A stretch of DNA of 64,000 bases from an uncultured Akkermansia sp. (GCA_944390825.1 CALXRG010000003.1:62001-126000), one strand, 5' to 3'. Positions 37,401-45,153 are shown, numbered from the stretch's first letter. Notes: generated by a model not told the origin, from the sequence alone. Translations and numbers: made by a program.

Positions 37401-38496
37401 CAGCACGCTCAACCCGCAGGTCAACGACCCGGACAGTGCCGCCGCTGCCGTACTGGATGAGCTCGAGCAGATGATCCTCGCCGGCAACACAGGGGCCGCA
37501 GACCGGCAAATGGCTGCCGTCTCCGGTGCCAGTGCCACCGCGATGGGGGCCGCCTTTGCCGGTGACATGCAGCGTCAGCTCATGGCCATCCGCAACCGCA
37601 CCACCACCATGGGCGTAGGAGATAGCGTCGTCAGCCACGACTTGCCCTACTTCAACGCCTGGGTCAATGCCGAGGGCAACTACCGCACCATGGAGCAGGA
37701 CGGCACTTTGGCCGGCTATGAAATCAACAGCTGGGGCGCCACCGCCGGCTTTGACGCCGACCTCACGCCCAAGTTCACCGCCGGCCTGGCGCTCACTGCC
37801 ATGTATGGCGACCTCACCGCCAAAGCCGCAGAGATGGCTGAAGGCGATCTGGACACCTACTACGTGACCGCTTTTGCACGCTACGCTCCCTCCGCTTGGG
37901 TACACACCTTCGTGGCATCGGTTGGCATCGCGGACGCCTCGCTGGAGCGCACTGTAGGCACCGGCAGCGGAGCTTACCGGACCAGTGGTGACACGAACGG
38001 CATCGGCATCGGCCTCATGTACGAAGTCGGCTACACCATCCCGATGAACGAGGAAGGCACCACCGCCCTCCAGCCCATCGCCAACATCACCTACGCGCAC
38101 AGCAGCCTGGACGGCTACACCGAAACCGGCAGCGATATGGCGGTGCGCTACGGCGACCAGACCATGGACATGCTGACCATCGGTCTGGGTCTGAGAGCCC
38201 AGACCACAGTAGGAGAGAACGTCTACAACCGGACCTCCCTGCTGGAAGGCCGCGTATTGGCCAAGTTCGACCTCGGTGACCGCAGCAGCAGCGCGAGTGC
38301 CGGACTCGTCGCCCTGGGCCGCAGTGCAGGAGAAGTCGAATCCGCAGAGATCGGTGCCGTCGGCCTCGAGCTTGGTGCCGGCCTCACCATCCCGGTGGGA
38401 CAGGACAGCGGATCGCTCTTCCTCGATGGCAGCCTGGAGCTGCGGGCGGACTACACGAACGTCAACGCCACCGTCGGCTACCGCGTGAACTTCTAA
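25426..38496 (+). CDS. Giant autotransporter 2 (type V secretion, AT-B), 4356 residues
   Basis: One uninterrupted 13-kb frame encoding a 4356-residue autotransporter. The leader MKLHLPNQLRAALLACMAVA and the second hydrophobic stretch ALIATLAVS match AT-A. Residues about 440-1430 are homologous to the AT-A passenger (same order of motifs, e.g. GNYTVNYYGG near 707 versus 321 in AT-A). A PATR-type autotransporter-associated strand repeat sits near 1979 (SGSGILTLTGENTYSGATYI), where passenger repeats extend through about 1450-3000. From about 3028 to the end it is collinear with the third autotransporter. The barrel is about 4075-4356, ending YRVNF. A less GC-rich patch near 30600-31300 suggests an inserted module. 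Likely a long surface fibre; the ligand is unknown. Confidence 0.92.
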   Translation: MKLHLPNQLRAALLACMAVAASFSTTIATGTITGGALIATLAVSQQAMATDYTINTDTPEAERTWTLGQNSDTTHASDTVTVSGSDVVFTINRTNSSSRPTDISTEFNIGNVTVEQGATLKLGVLTGGQGDPANVLQYGSNLKLVGSVTLGDGATLKSEDSAFALHSDLNIQGTAELNLTGSKSYDFQSLVGGADAVVNILSPASTWAQDYNTLRFNGTEATYEGTINLTNENNSSKRVNIIGKQDTFAHATLNLGDNTRLLLGAEQTNVKSLNGTGFIELLPSSDNKYDTSVTPPVSAILNLSGTSSFAGTLGGNLTLNVKSGGSLSLSGVRVGETNHLSVESGATAQLTDVTFVLTGLSQGVELLGAGSYTLAGTVTLDVDFGTALQSYEEVEVDVVKAPQGTLTSSSATYVLSRLPVGYADCELSFVDGKVVASNFELRTLSFTTAGTLHTYSLGASVTFRDGKYIATYTKADGTESTAEWTPGADQKATIVGATGENGLPERGMVLEVDSGSYSSMAFSILGGSAPAGTCGAADDLQTFRATISGDASVDSFGAGNGLLFSWMEGTTGLHTYYGDVDVDIDTTGSVGGLRVTGECNNTAGSAVLNGDITVDVRKGTVNTVNSSGDGGGVSLAAGSRGTHVNGNITYTIGVEGQSEGPTINGLIIAGITDNGGAVGQVTGDAVINLYGGTYNGSIYATGTRAPLNGNYTVNYYGGQLGDNAQIGVTKGGTVTGTSTLNVAVALTSAQVDMAAFDALNILSTGSLAISGTHGFSALSPLDNNGVISFAEGTTFTFETDAFPCLSNVVDEEDGTVTSTYLAIDSSEQSGQYRGVEYLGAQYSVSDGKLLYQITGSINGWDANWGAPIVRVAPSVASLPTFSGGSIAGAQENVGGFTFYFLGKLASSQVNVDQPSTGAGATLIGGAKDANLGTAESPRDTWVYYDSDTNWKILVGGGASLTASAAFTHTGDSHILMASGEVEDIIGGNFRSTSDTTFNGNSYVSVEDGAQVRGFIVGAGTTGNGIGGTEEGAAGARSVFNGNTHVNIYSILSNSTSAWLDPTASDFTQDNAAVVGGAASGNGLGSITVNGNTNVFVDLRDTTYTEGTDFNKSIIGGSLTRDRCSVVQSGASSVVIHGVDSTGANVTFTKEVIGGTYAIATGRYPTVSTGDSSVQIAGGHYKAPVIAGSSVGYWITTNVSGCASLTVSDGVFDGIVIGAARIVGSASGSSTFSCVNPDKVAQMALEGGTFNGDVVGGIYTAESASDKTYKVNGDIVVTLGKGGTGPTLNGTLYGGSYVASGGVATYQKDVTINVNAGTNLEGSIYAAGKVSSKNGYVMSTQDTAVNIASGVSWGGTADSPIVISGGYKDENNTSTVASSTLGTIGEGEVNLSGDTITLQDFTVANVAEAGATLNIGSKLAGSGITQKTGAGTLIISGANATSLAVNAGTLQAGADTSLTGLTFADNTTLKLTSFDDAALSLGALTLEGRLNLDVTALTSASGQHTLATVTGDKPTDLSAIALTGAEDGQLDWQGNELVLTLASTAGDLYWIGGEGHNVWTPSDTDSFSDTAAGTAGSSPFSNGDNVTFATAATPTLEGNLIVGTLTANAAVSLNVGTTPASLTVDSLALGDSGSLAKTGEGTLTVSENLISSDTTAFALQGGTLVISDTLEGQKTYNISSAAGSTLSLAFSDNTANTLAFTSGNTLAGTTAITDGYVSMDRVSNLDIAAGATVNLKNYKASDNSYTDMSLTGSGTLRIDLNTTSNLSDNHITFVDPDADAGVAGWTGTVVLSNGGVNGGGYLFSGTSSFGNASSVIELKGLLGYPGSGGNSTIAIDSAVVLTNPDARGYAWRWSNAHDNVSVKFNNSVSGTGDISVELSDRNAGNNLVFVGDVSQYTGTIKMQPGGNNTVYAEGDSSNSVIKRNVIEFSGSATEVNASIEVDAKAGREVWLQFTNDQDVAMNGSIKDNVTDGNTGTLSLHKSGSGILTLTGENTYSGATYIEGGTLVANDTSLSQNTSLVLSDGTTFRFSNTGDTSYELDNSIATAEGASATIDLTEGAIEVASDALSGFAGTINMAGGVNLTLHTGLAATKALTGAGNVTIDSTDQEVYWDSAGKTYTGATAITDGTTVRAEGGLSSGNTAVTLGDGARLILADITDQGSTASANSGFGSINTGTSGTVVITTNDAFSAGKWIVGAGTIEVDIDLSTGTGSKGVEDIRLTAEGFVNNAIPNAGEATSAGLSRFSGTYLLTSGQLYLDGQRNGKLAQGVSPTPTVRIMEDGQLWVAERDGGNWTFNIDLAAASSEAIGSVTGQQAGLVLGINGTTEALFTGSLTLAAGTAISSTQGYSKFSGSAVINGDASIDIASGSAVTLAGDTDLNAHTLTKTGEGKLQLGSNSNITNWDTAGSTLDVQAGTLALHLAGSTGSATWNGTIRVADGAKVYRDQGTVTLSALEVADTGTVTLAARTNQTWNLASVEGGATIRLTRENAQGADYNATATNATLISLTGQNDNFTGTWDVASFITLQLADAAAAEQAAIHLTYASGTSKKAQLTVSSQEETYLIRELSGVTGTQVNAGKYNVAAGGTFSGTLASGVELTVSGGDMDLSGAALSAGNISIIGSSTDATISNLSLGSGVTLSSSLSTAETPAPTVGIRNLTLAGGTLKFAMNGTDEADTYVPVPRFDAGGTDLSVTSGTVTTLMLDPGPEAASIAQGTYTLISNIGSGTQLADLLDSVRLNYSNEGRTQYTLSLGENSLQLLVQGGSAATLTWQGGSADTWDTDQGNLCWDNSGADDCFYSYDNVIFGTQSGADGAPIASTVSIAESGVTAGTITVVGASDYTFQGGGISSATDSAGLTVGTADSPFTGTLRIETANSWLGDTTINSGTVVAADTAALSDTTATVNAGGALVVDLAGEADRLDAAVILKGGTLAAGDTAASTTVENLGITAEGATLDGTANTLNVALGSISEDASITTLGTVSLTATEAKTLAGLTVGVEGEGAQTSDLTITTGTSLTSDATVNTGSTLTVAGTLTAGNITGAGTLTVGETLEGSLTYSGQTLEVDTVVLNNATLTSTAEGGTTVSGAVTAGSRQGINKLAAFEGTWKLDNLQENAYIQVGTGSNELQQGHLTANRADGATIEVFGEGSSLTVTEKSAIQSVQANSGNEVTLADGTSVETLDLAATLTGTKAVLASDGTLTVNELGLIGTDASAVGTLIVTGDSSISTDSSAGAIVVDGQAASLALSASSIGDLTISQGVVTVGDAAATASSVTLNGTGATLDLSGGMLADTITMQAGSLANAGSYTGTVDVTGASGTLAMGGLTGDATLNLAVAGATLQLTELTGVTLGNSSVSLSDAMKGLADDAALLQLDAPASVAIASGATVTINVNDVLAGLLGTELNADTPSVSASYTIGNGNADLNTLDGSVTFDAALAVMNITADFTEDGQLVLTRYGAQSEDAVYVATEDQGDGVETWAGNGKPNTYDSTEGYVAIVIDQDTTISLKGHETPTDQQGIGLNLPNLIGANGSTLTVQGDNTSTSTERDLVTINPNISVDELPDNVGNSLSYNGHINLEQTDLQLAATDAATGGQTPDTVYAVNGKLTADADSQVILTSGVLQLNGTGNTLGGGLTVAENGGVQANGDTTLSGTVSGAPANGDTGRSDITVSGGKELTLAGASLEGVSIAGESGSQMTVAAGETASAIDTASGVAGMLLHIEEGAKLTIRTAADASMRMRAVTTPSTGVLEYTGLTGSGELASEVEAAATLTLDVAAGDSYTFEGSMTGYNGTIILKGAGTQGFASDAGGTTFSVQGGNLVLGSGVASVKNLSLSGSEGSTGSATINLAGSDTSTNRTLTVNDTLSLTTGGTLNLTLNLTKSMLSGTGAIQTTGSTYDGGTVAITFAGVQSDLDLTGGESVSAVIVQGTEEAEGSKVTLTDTGDKLLQKYFGDTAALQVTGGNLVLSGTTVDATTASFHQDAASSKNGHTGAVMLDALYSTLNPQVNDPDSAAAAVLDELEQMILAGNTGAADRQMAAVSGASATAMGAAFAGDMQRQLMAIRNRTTTMGVGDSVVSHDLPYFNAWVNAEGNYRTMEQDGTLAGYEINSWGATAGFDADLTPKFTAGLALTAMYGDLTAKAAEMAEGDLDTYYVTAFARYAPSAWVHTFVASVGIADASLERTVGTGSGAYRTSGDTNGIGIGLMYEVGYTIPMNEEGTTALQPIANITYAHSSLDGYTETGSDMAVRYGDQTMDMLTIGLGLRAQTTVGENVYNRTSLLEGRVLAKFDLGDRSSSASAGLVALGRSAGEVESAEIGAVGLELGAGLTIPVGQDSGSLFLDGSLELRADYTNVNATVGYRVNF

Positions 38497-38813
38497 GGCA
38501 CAGCGGCAAGCTGCCCCCCGTCGGCAACACCCGGTCGCCTGGTTCGGGTGACGCCGATCGGGAACCGGGGAGGGAGGAAGAGCTCCGGCTCTTCCTCCCT
38601 CCTGCACTACAGCTCCGGCCAAAGCACAGGCCCCGGCGTGTCTGCCGGGGCCTGTGCTTCGTCATTTCCCGGCATCATTTCCCGACTCCCTCTCCAAGTC
38701 GCAGGAAGGCGCCGCCTCTTGACCGCGGGCATGAACAACCGCGGACAAATCGGCCGGAGTTTCTTGAGCCTCGAAAAAAAGTTGCTTAACGCGATGTTTC
38801 AGTTAGTTTTTTC
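38497..38813. terminator. Two strong hairpins after autotransporter 2
   Basis: Hairpin 1 (38569-38602) has a 14-bp perfect stem GGAGGGAGGAAGAG/CTCTTCCTCCCTCC with a 6-base loop. Hairpin 2 (38622-38659) has a 16-bp perfect stem AAGCACAGGCCCCGGC/GCCGGGGCCTGTGCTT with a 6-base loop. Neither is followed by a clear T-tract, but their stability suggests transcript ends or 3' protection. No gene is visible in the interval. Confidence 0.6.
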
Positions 38814-38842
38814 TTGACTCCTGCGGGATATGTGACATCATA
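38814..38842 (+). promoter_or_regulatory. Promoter of the third autotransporter gene
   Basis: T6 tract (38807-38812), then TTGACT (38814-38819), a 17-bp spacer and ATCATA (38837-38842; TCATAG if the spacer is 18). The -10 is weaker than at the first two autotransporters. Leader of about 65-70 bases. Confidence 0.5.
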
Positions 38843-38916
38843 GCAAGATGCTGACTAACAGCTTTTTGCAACAGATAGTATAACAGAGAAAACGCCGCAA
38901 CCGATACTGACTCCAG

Positions 38917-41900
38917 ATGAAAAAGACACTCACAATCATGACCGTCCTGTCACTGGCCGGGGCTTCTCAGGCCACAGCGCAGGAGAACTACAACTACGAC
39001 GCCCTCCGCCCAGCAGACGGTGGGACGATGAATATCACACAGGAAACGTCATACTCAGAGGATAGCGGTGTGCAAACCGTCTTCAGCCTTCCTCAGAACG
39101 AAGACGCAAAGGTCGACAATCGTACCGCCATCGTGAAAGACGGGCAGGGGACCCTCATCATTGACAGCGATTTGACTATGGCCCATAGCTTCGTGGTGCG
39201 CGAAGGTACGGTGGTCATCAAGGGTGTAGACGTGCTGAACAACCCACCCTTGCAGAGTCCTAATCTCACGGTAGGGGGCAAGAATGCTTGCCTGATTGTG
39301 GATGGAGGGACGTACAAACAGTCGATCGGATCACATGGAGGGTACGTCAGCGCCGTGTGCATCGGTGGTCGCGATGGGGATGGCTCGCTGATTCTGTTAA
39401 ATGGAGCCACGATGGAGAATGCTCACGGCCTCTTCTTGGGGTACCCATCCAATCAAACCCTGATGTCTGGATCTCAATACGACACGAATGCTCACGTGGC
39501 CGGCACCTACAAAACCTCGAATAAAGCTGACGGCCTTTATCGCGACCCGGAGAACTTCGCAAGCGATTATGAATACGGAGCAGGTCCTGTTGACACTATG
39601 TACATGAGCAAAGGCACCCTGGAGGTGCGGAGCGGATCGTCCTATTACGCCGGAACCGCCATCTATGCCCAGAATGCAGAGATCCTCATTGATGGAGAAG
39701 GAAGCCGGGTCATTGCTGGGGAGCGCGTGCAGGGTGATCCCTACGACAGCCAACTTGGTATGGGATTCGGAACCGATCAGGGACGGTACCAGCCCCTGAC
39801 TGATATCCGCGTGACGAATGGTGGACTGCTCTGCTTTAAAAATGAGGTCCAGATGAGCCTGGCGAGTGGCGCCACGACGATTCAGGTCGCGGGTCAGGGG
39901 TCCAGGCTCGAGATGCACAGCCTTGTGTACAACTATGCCGCTTCCGCTTATCACAGTCATACGAGTATCTCGCTGGAGGATGGGGCCGAGGCCGAAATCG
40001 CGTACATGTTGATGGGGGACGTGATGAGGTACGGATCCGGGCCGGAAGACGAACGATCTCTGACGATTGGCGAGGGCTGTACCTACACAGGTGGCGTCAT
40101 TGAGCAGTACCCGAACTCTGTCACGTACAATAGTGGTAAGATGATCCTTAAGGATGTAGTTCTGCCATTCCGCTTGCCCGGTACGGATGAAAATGGGAAC
40201 GCTATTTGGATCGAGTCTCTCGGCGCCTGTTTGTTGCTGGATGCCGGTTCCAGCTTCTTCAACAATCCCGGCGCAACGCTCGAAATCGAAGGTGTGGCTC
40301 CCGGACTGTACGTGATGCCCGGTGCTACCCTCCGCAACGATGGATTGATCCGCATGATCTCCACGGGTACCGAGCTGCTGATAGGGGGTACACTCATCAA
40401 CAATGGTACGTTCACAGGCCCGCAGAAGCTCATTCTCAGCGGACAGGATGCAAAGATTTCAGGCACGGGAACGGTAGATGTGCCCTATGTCGCTGTCGTG
40501 GGAGGTGCTTCGGTCTGCGCCGGTGAGGAAGAGACTCAGAGTGGGCAGCTTACCATCCAGGGAGATCTCGAACTGTACTCGGGCACAGTCGTGCAGACCT
40601 ACGGTGCAGGAGGCTCCCTGAACGTCAACGGCCGCATCGGTATCAAGGAGGCCGGAGTCACCGTGGACGGTGACCTCACCGTACAGGCAGCCCCGGGGCT
40701 GGTCATTGAACCTATGGATGCCACTGCCAGCCCATCCGGTTGCTTCACCGTCGATGGAACGCTGACCGTCAACTCCACCTTCCTTGCCCGTGAGGACAGC
40801 TTGAGTGTGATTCGTGACATGAGCGTCTCCGGCACGGCCGACATCCTCGGCACCGTGGACGTCGGCACGATTAGCGGCACGGGGACACTGACCGTGGGCA
40901 GCGCGGATACCCAGGGCTTCCTCATCAGCAGAGGCCCGCTGCTGGAAGCCCGCACCCTGAAGCTGACCAACGCCACGCTCACCTCCCGGGCAGATGCCGG
41001 TACCACCGTGACTGCGGAGGTCGCAGAGGGTGCCGATGCCGACTTCGTCGGCTCCTGGAAGCTGGAGAATCTCGGGACCGGCGCCCGCCTCCAAGTAGGC
41101 ATCGGCTCCCTGGAAAACCAGCAAGGATACTTGACGCTCAACAGCGCAGACGAAGCCTCTATCATGCTGTTTGGCTCCGGCTCCACCCTCAGCGTCACCG
41201 GGGCAAGCTCCATTAGCTCCGTGACAGCTATCGGCGGCAGCCAGGCTATCTCTCTGTCAGGTGATTCCCGTGTGGAGACACTGGAAGTTCTTGACCCGGA
41301 TACGGCCCTGACCTGCACCGGGCCACTCACCGTGCAGGATCTCTCGCTCACCGGGACTGATGCCACAGGTGTGGAACTGCTGGTGGTCGGCTATGTTGCC
41401 GATATCACCGGCGGATCGAAGCTTTCCCGTCTTCTCGTGGAGGCGGATGGCGTCGCCCAGCTCCGGGCGCAGAACTCCAGCCTGGGAGAGGTCACCATCG
41501 GCTCGGGCACCGTCACGCTGCAAGACGGGCAGGTACAGGCCGAGCTCGTGAGTCTGGCTGCCGGGTCTGCCACCCTGGACCTCGCCGGCTACGATCTGAC
41601 CGCACAGGCGGCCTCTGCACCCGTCATTGAGATGCAGGCCGGTCAACTCATCTCCGCCGATCAGTACACGGGCGTTGTCCGCGTCAGTGGCGCCACAGAC
41701 ACCCTCCCGATGGGAGGCCTGACCGAGCAAGCGACCCTTGTCCTGAAGACCGGCGGCGCGGATGACCTGCAGCTCACCCAACTTTCCGGCGTGACCCTGG
41801 GCAGTGGCTCGGAGATCTTCCTGACCGGGCGCATGCAGGATCTCCCCGAGGCAGAAGCCCTGCTGCAGTTTGACCAGCCGGCCGGCAGCACCGTCCGGAC

Positions 41901-44808
41901 CGCCGATGGAGCAGATGTCCACGTCAACATCAACGACGTCCTCACCCTCGTGACGGTGGATTCCCCCGCCAGCTTCACGCTCGCCAACGGCGCGGATTTG
42001 AGTGCGCTCAACAACAAGGTCACCTTTGATGCGGCACCCGTCCTGTTCAACATGAAGGCCGAGTTTATGGGGAATGGCACCGTGGTCCTGACGCAGCTGA
42101 GCCCGACTCCGGATAATATCTACATCTCGACGGAGAAGCAGCCGGACGGCTCGCCTGAATGGGTCGGTCACACCAGCACCGGGAATGTCTACCACTCCAC
42201 GGAGGACTACGTCGCCGTCGTCATTGACCAGGACACCCACATCGACCTCCAGGACAGCAGCTTGCCGGCGGACTGCCAGGGAGTCGGCCTCGCCATGCCC
42301 AACCTCATCGGCGCCAACGGATCGACCCTGATCGTGGACGGCGACAACGCCAACCCCGATGCCGTCCAACGCGACCTGCTGACCATCAACCCCAACATCG
42401 ATCCCACCGTACTGCCGGATCCCTTTGCCAACTCGCTGAGCTTCAACGGCAACATCCAGCTCAACGCCGTGGATCTCCAACTCGCCCCGACCAACGCTGC
42501 CGACCCGGACCAGGACTCCTCCGAGACGCTCTACGCCATCGGCGGCCAGCTGGCAGCCGACGCGGACTCCCGGGTGATCGTGCAGAGCGGCATCCTTCAG
42601 TTGGGCGGCGACGGCAATAAACTGGAGGGCGGGCTGAGCGTAGAGGCCGACGGCCAGCTGCATGTCAGCGGGGATACCGCGCTGAGCGGCGAGGTCACCG
42701 GATCACTGGGCAGCCCTGTGACCCCGGGCAAGGAAACCGACATCACCGTGGATGCCGGCAAAAACCTGATACTGGCCGGTGCGGCACTCGACAGCATCCG
42801 CATCAGCGGAGAAAGCGGCTCCCAACTGACCGTCGCAGCGGAGAGCACCATCAGCACATCAGCTGATATACGCCAACTGCTCCTCCACATCGCTGAAGGC
42901 GCCACCCTGACCATCGGCCCCTCCGACCCCTCCCAGAGCTCGGGCACCCAAGCGTCCACAGCCCTGGAGTACCTGGGCGCCACCGGTTCGGGGGCTCTCG
43001 TTGCGGAGGAAGGAGCGGATGCCCGCCTCACCTTTGACGTCGGGGAGGGCAAGGCGTACGCCTTCGAGGGATCCCTGGCCGGTTACAGCGGCACAATCGC
43101 GCTGAAAGGCGACGGCTCGCAGACCTTCACTTCGGATGCCCCCGGCACCTCCTTTGACGTGGTGGGCGGCAACCTCATCCTTGGCAGCGACGTGAGCCGG
43201 GTGAAGAACCTCTCACTTGACGGCGCCGGCTCCGTCACCCTCAACCTCGCCACGCAAGACGCCACCGCCAACTCCTCCCTCCGCGTGCAGCACACCCTGA
43301 CACTGGGTTCCGGCACCCTCAATCTTACCCTCAACCTCACGCAAGGGCTGGTGGACGGCACCGAGCCGGCCATCACCGCAGCGACCGTCGACTGCACCGG
43401 CACCGGCTCCATCGCCCTCACCTTTGCCGACTTGGGCCGCGGGCTGAATCTGAGCAACAGGGAACGGGTCGAAGCCATCCTCGTCGATGCAGAAACCCTG
43501 GTGGGAGACGGCACCGTGACCTTATCCACCCGGGACGACAAACTGATGCGGAAATACTTTGGTGACAGCGCGCACATCGTCCTGGATGCGGCCAATGCCG
43601 ACATTCTGCTCGTCGGTACACCCGTGACAGAAGACACAGCTGATTTCCATCAGCAGGCAGCCAGCTCTCACAACGGGCATACAGGCGCCGCCATGCTCGA
43701 CGACCTCTACAGTACCCTGAATCCCCAGGCCTCAGCGCCGGGCAGTACAGCTGCGGCCGTGCTCAACCAGCTTGAGTCCCTCATCATCAGCGGCGACTCC
43801 GCTGCTGCCGACCGGCAGATGGCCGCTGTCTCCGGCGCCAGTGCAACCGTGCAAGGCGCAGCCTTCGCCGAGGATATGCACCGCCAGCTGCGCGCCGTCC
43901 GCAACCGCACCGCCACCATGGGAGCACGGCAAACCCGTGCCGCCGGGCAGGGCACCTTGCCCTTCAACGCATGGATCAACGCCGAGGGTAACTACCGAAC
44001 CATGGACCAGGACGGCACTCTGCCCGGTTACAAGCTCGATAGCTGGGGCGGCACCGTCGGCCTGGATGCGGACATCACTCCCAAGTGCATCGCCGGCCTG
44101 GCCCTCACCGCCATGTACGGCGACCTCACCGCCAAAGCCATCGAGACAGCCAAAGGCGATCTGGACATCTCCTACGTGACGGCATTTGCCCGCTATGAGC
44201 CCTCCGCCTGGGTGCACACCTTCGTAGCGGCTGTCGGCCTCGCGGACAGCTCCCTGGACCGCACCGTCTTCTACGAGGGAGGCTCCTACAGAACCAGCGG
44301 CGATACCACAGGCTACGGCCTGGGCTTCATGTACGAGCTCGGCTACACCATCCCGATGAATGAAGCCGGCACCACCGTCCTCCAGCCCGTCGCCAACATC
44401 ACCTACACGCACAACCGCATGGGCGGCTATACCGAGACCGGCAGCGACCTCGCGGTACGCTATAGCGACCAGCGGATGGACACCCTGACACTTGGCGTCG
44501 GCTTGCGGGCTCAAGCCGTCGTTGGGCAGAGCGTCTACAACCGCAGCTCCCTGCTGGAAGGGCGCGTGCTGGCCAAGTTCGACCTCGGCGACCGCAGCAG
44601 CGCAGCAGATGCCGCCTTTGCCTCCCTGGCGCACGCCGCCGGAGAAGTAGAATCCGCAGAGAGCGGCGCCGTTGGCATGGAACTCGGGGCCGGTCTGAGC
44701 ATCCCGCTTGGCGGAGGCAACAGCGCTCTCTTCCTGGATGCCAGCCTGGAACTGCGGTCGGACTACACGAACGCGAACGCCACCGTTGGCTACCGCATGG
44801 ACTTCTAA
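38917..44808 (+). CDS. Giant autotransporter 3 (type V secretion, AT-C)
   Basis: A 1963-residue autotransporter with an ordinary short signal peptide (MKKTLTIMTVLSLAGASQAT AQ, split after T22) that differs from its two neighbours. Residues about 25-640 are unique in the cluster and contain repeated display-like motifs (GTLEVRSGSSYYAGTAIYAQ, LTDIRVTNGGLLCF). From about 645 to the end it is collinear with the last 1330 residues of AT-B, including LPNLIGANGSTL-type strands (here MPNLIGANGSTLIVDGDN). The barrel spans about 1684-1963 and ends YRMDF. A strong inverted repeat follows the stop. It is probably surface-displayed with a different N-terminal head. Confidence 0.91.
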   Translation: MKKTLTIMTVLSLAGASQATAQENYNYDALRPADGGTMNITQETSYSEDSGVQTVFSLPQNEDAKVDNRTAIVKDGQGTLIIDSDLTMAHSFVVREGTVVIKGVDVLNNPPLQSPNLTVGGKNACLIVDGGTYKQSIGSHGGYVSAVCIGGRDGDGSLILLNGATMENAHGLFLGYPSNQTLMSGSQYDTNAHVAGTYKTSNKADGLYRDPENFASDYEYGAGPVDTMYMSKGTLEVRSGSSYYAGTAIYAQNAEILIDGEGSRVIAGERVQGDPYDSQLGMGFGTDQGRYQPLTDIRVTNGGLLCFKNEVQMSLASGATTIQVAGQGSRLEMHSLVYNYAASAYHSHTSISLEDGAEAEIAYMLMGDVMRYGSGPEDERSLTIGEGCTYTGGVIEQYPNSVTYNSGKMILKDVVLPFRLPGTDENGNAIWIESLGACLLLDAGSSFFNNPGATLEIEGVAPGLYVMPGATLRNDGLIRMISTGTELLIGGTLINNGTFTGPQKLILSGQDAKISGTGTVDVPYVAVVGGASVCAGEEETQSGQLTIQGDLELYSGTVVQTYGAGGSLNVNGRIGIKEAGVTVDGDLTVQAAPGLVIEPMDATASPSGCFTVDGTLTVNSTFLAREDSLSVIRDMSVSGTADILGTVDVGTISGTGTLTVGSADTQGFLISRGPLLEARTLKLTNATLTSRADAGTTVTAEVAEGADADFVGSWKLENLGTGARLQVGIGSLENQQGYLTLNSADEASIMLFGSGSTLSVTGASSISSVTAIGGSQAISLSGDSRVETLEVLDPDTALTCTGPLTVQDLSLTGTDATGVELLVVGYVADITGGSKLSRLLVEADGVAQLRAQNSSLGEVTIGSGTVTLQDGQVQAELVSLAAGSATLDLAGYDLTAQAASAPVIEMQAGQLISADQYTGVVRVSGATDTLPMGGLTEQATLVLKTGGADDLQLTQLSGVTLGSGSEIFLTGRMQDLPEAEALLQFDQPAGSTVRTADGADVHVNINDVLTLVTVDSPASFTLANGADLSALNNKVTFDAAPVLFNMKAEFMGNGTVVLTQLSPTPDNIYISTEKQPDGSPEWVGHTSTGNVYHSTEDYVAVVIDQDTHIDLQDSSLPADCQGVGLAMPNLIGANGSTLIVDGDNANPDAVQRDLLTINPNIDPTVLPDPFANSLSFNGNIQLNAVDLQLAPTNAADPDQDSSETLYAIGGQLAADADSRVIVQSGILQLGGDGNKLEGGLSVEADGQLHVSGDTALSGEVTGSLGSPVTPGKETDITVDAGKNLILAGAALDSIRISGESGSQLTVAAESTISTSADIRQLLLHIAEGATLTIGPSDPSQSSGTQASTALEYLGATGSGALVAEEGADARLTFDVGEGKAYAFEGSLAGYSGTIALKGDGSQTFTSDAPGTSFDVVGGNLILGSDVSRVKNLSLDGAGSVTLNLATQDATANSSLRVQHTLTLGSGTLNLTLNLTQGLVDGTEPAITAATVDCTGTGSIALTFADLGRGLNLSNRERVEAILVDAETLVGDGTVTLSTRDDKLMRKYFGDSAHIVLDAANADILLVGTPVTEDTADFHQQAASSHNGHTGAAMLDDLYSTLNPQASAPGSTAAAVLNQLESLIISGDSAAADRQMAAVSGASATVQGAAFAEDMHRQLRAVRNRTATMGARQTRAAGQGTLPFNAWINAEGNYRTMDQDGTLPGYKLDSWGGTVGLDADITPKCIAGLALTAMYGDLTAKAIETAKGDLDISYVTAFARYEPSAWVHTFVAAVGLADSSLDRTVFYEGGSYRTSGDTTGYGLGFMYELGYTIPMNEAGTTVLQPVANITYTHNRMGGYTETGSDLAVRYSDQRMDTLTLGVGLRAQAVVGQSVYNRSSLLEGRVLAKFDLGDRSSAADAAFASLAHAAGEVESAESGAVGMELGAGLSIPLGGGNSALFLDASLELRSDYTNANATVGYRMDF

Positions 44809-44818
44809 CCTTGGGATG

Positions 44819-44857
44819 CACCTGCCTGCGGCGCACATTCCGCGCTGCAGGCAGGTG
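44819..44857 (+). terminator. Hairpin after autotransporter 3
   Basis: An 11-bp stem (CACCTGCCTGC/GCAGGCAGGTG) closes a 17-base interior 10 bp after the stop codon. There is no T-run, so termination is only likely. The remaining bases to 45118 show no gene. Confidence 0.5.
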
Positions 44858-45118
44858 TCCGCCACAGGGGCTATTTGAGCCTCAGTGGCGTATTTTTTTG
44901 TTGCTGCTGTATGGGGGAGAAGACATTATGAGTTCACCCACCTCACTGCGTTCCGTCCGGGATCTCATGCAAGTGTTTGCTCAGAAAAGTACTGGGCAGT
45001 CTTTGCGACTGCGGGGTTGAGTACGGACAGCCGCTCCCAATGGTGCCGCGCCGGAGTTGCGTCCCGGTGGCAGAGGCATCGAAGGACGAGAAAAGAAAGT
45101 CTTCCCCTGTCCCCGACG

Positions 45119-45147
45119 TTGACATCGAATGTGACTTTTGATATAAG
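45119..45147 (+). promoter_or_regulatory. Promoter of the GT2 gene
   Basis: Consensus TTGACA (45119-45124), a 17-bp spacer and TATAAG (45142-45147). The ATG at 45154 is only 6 bp downstream, so the first transcribed base should fall at or next to the A of ATG. Confidence 0.78.
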
Positions 45148-45153
45148 GCAGCC

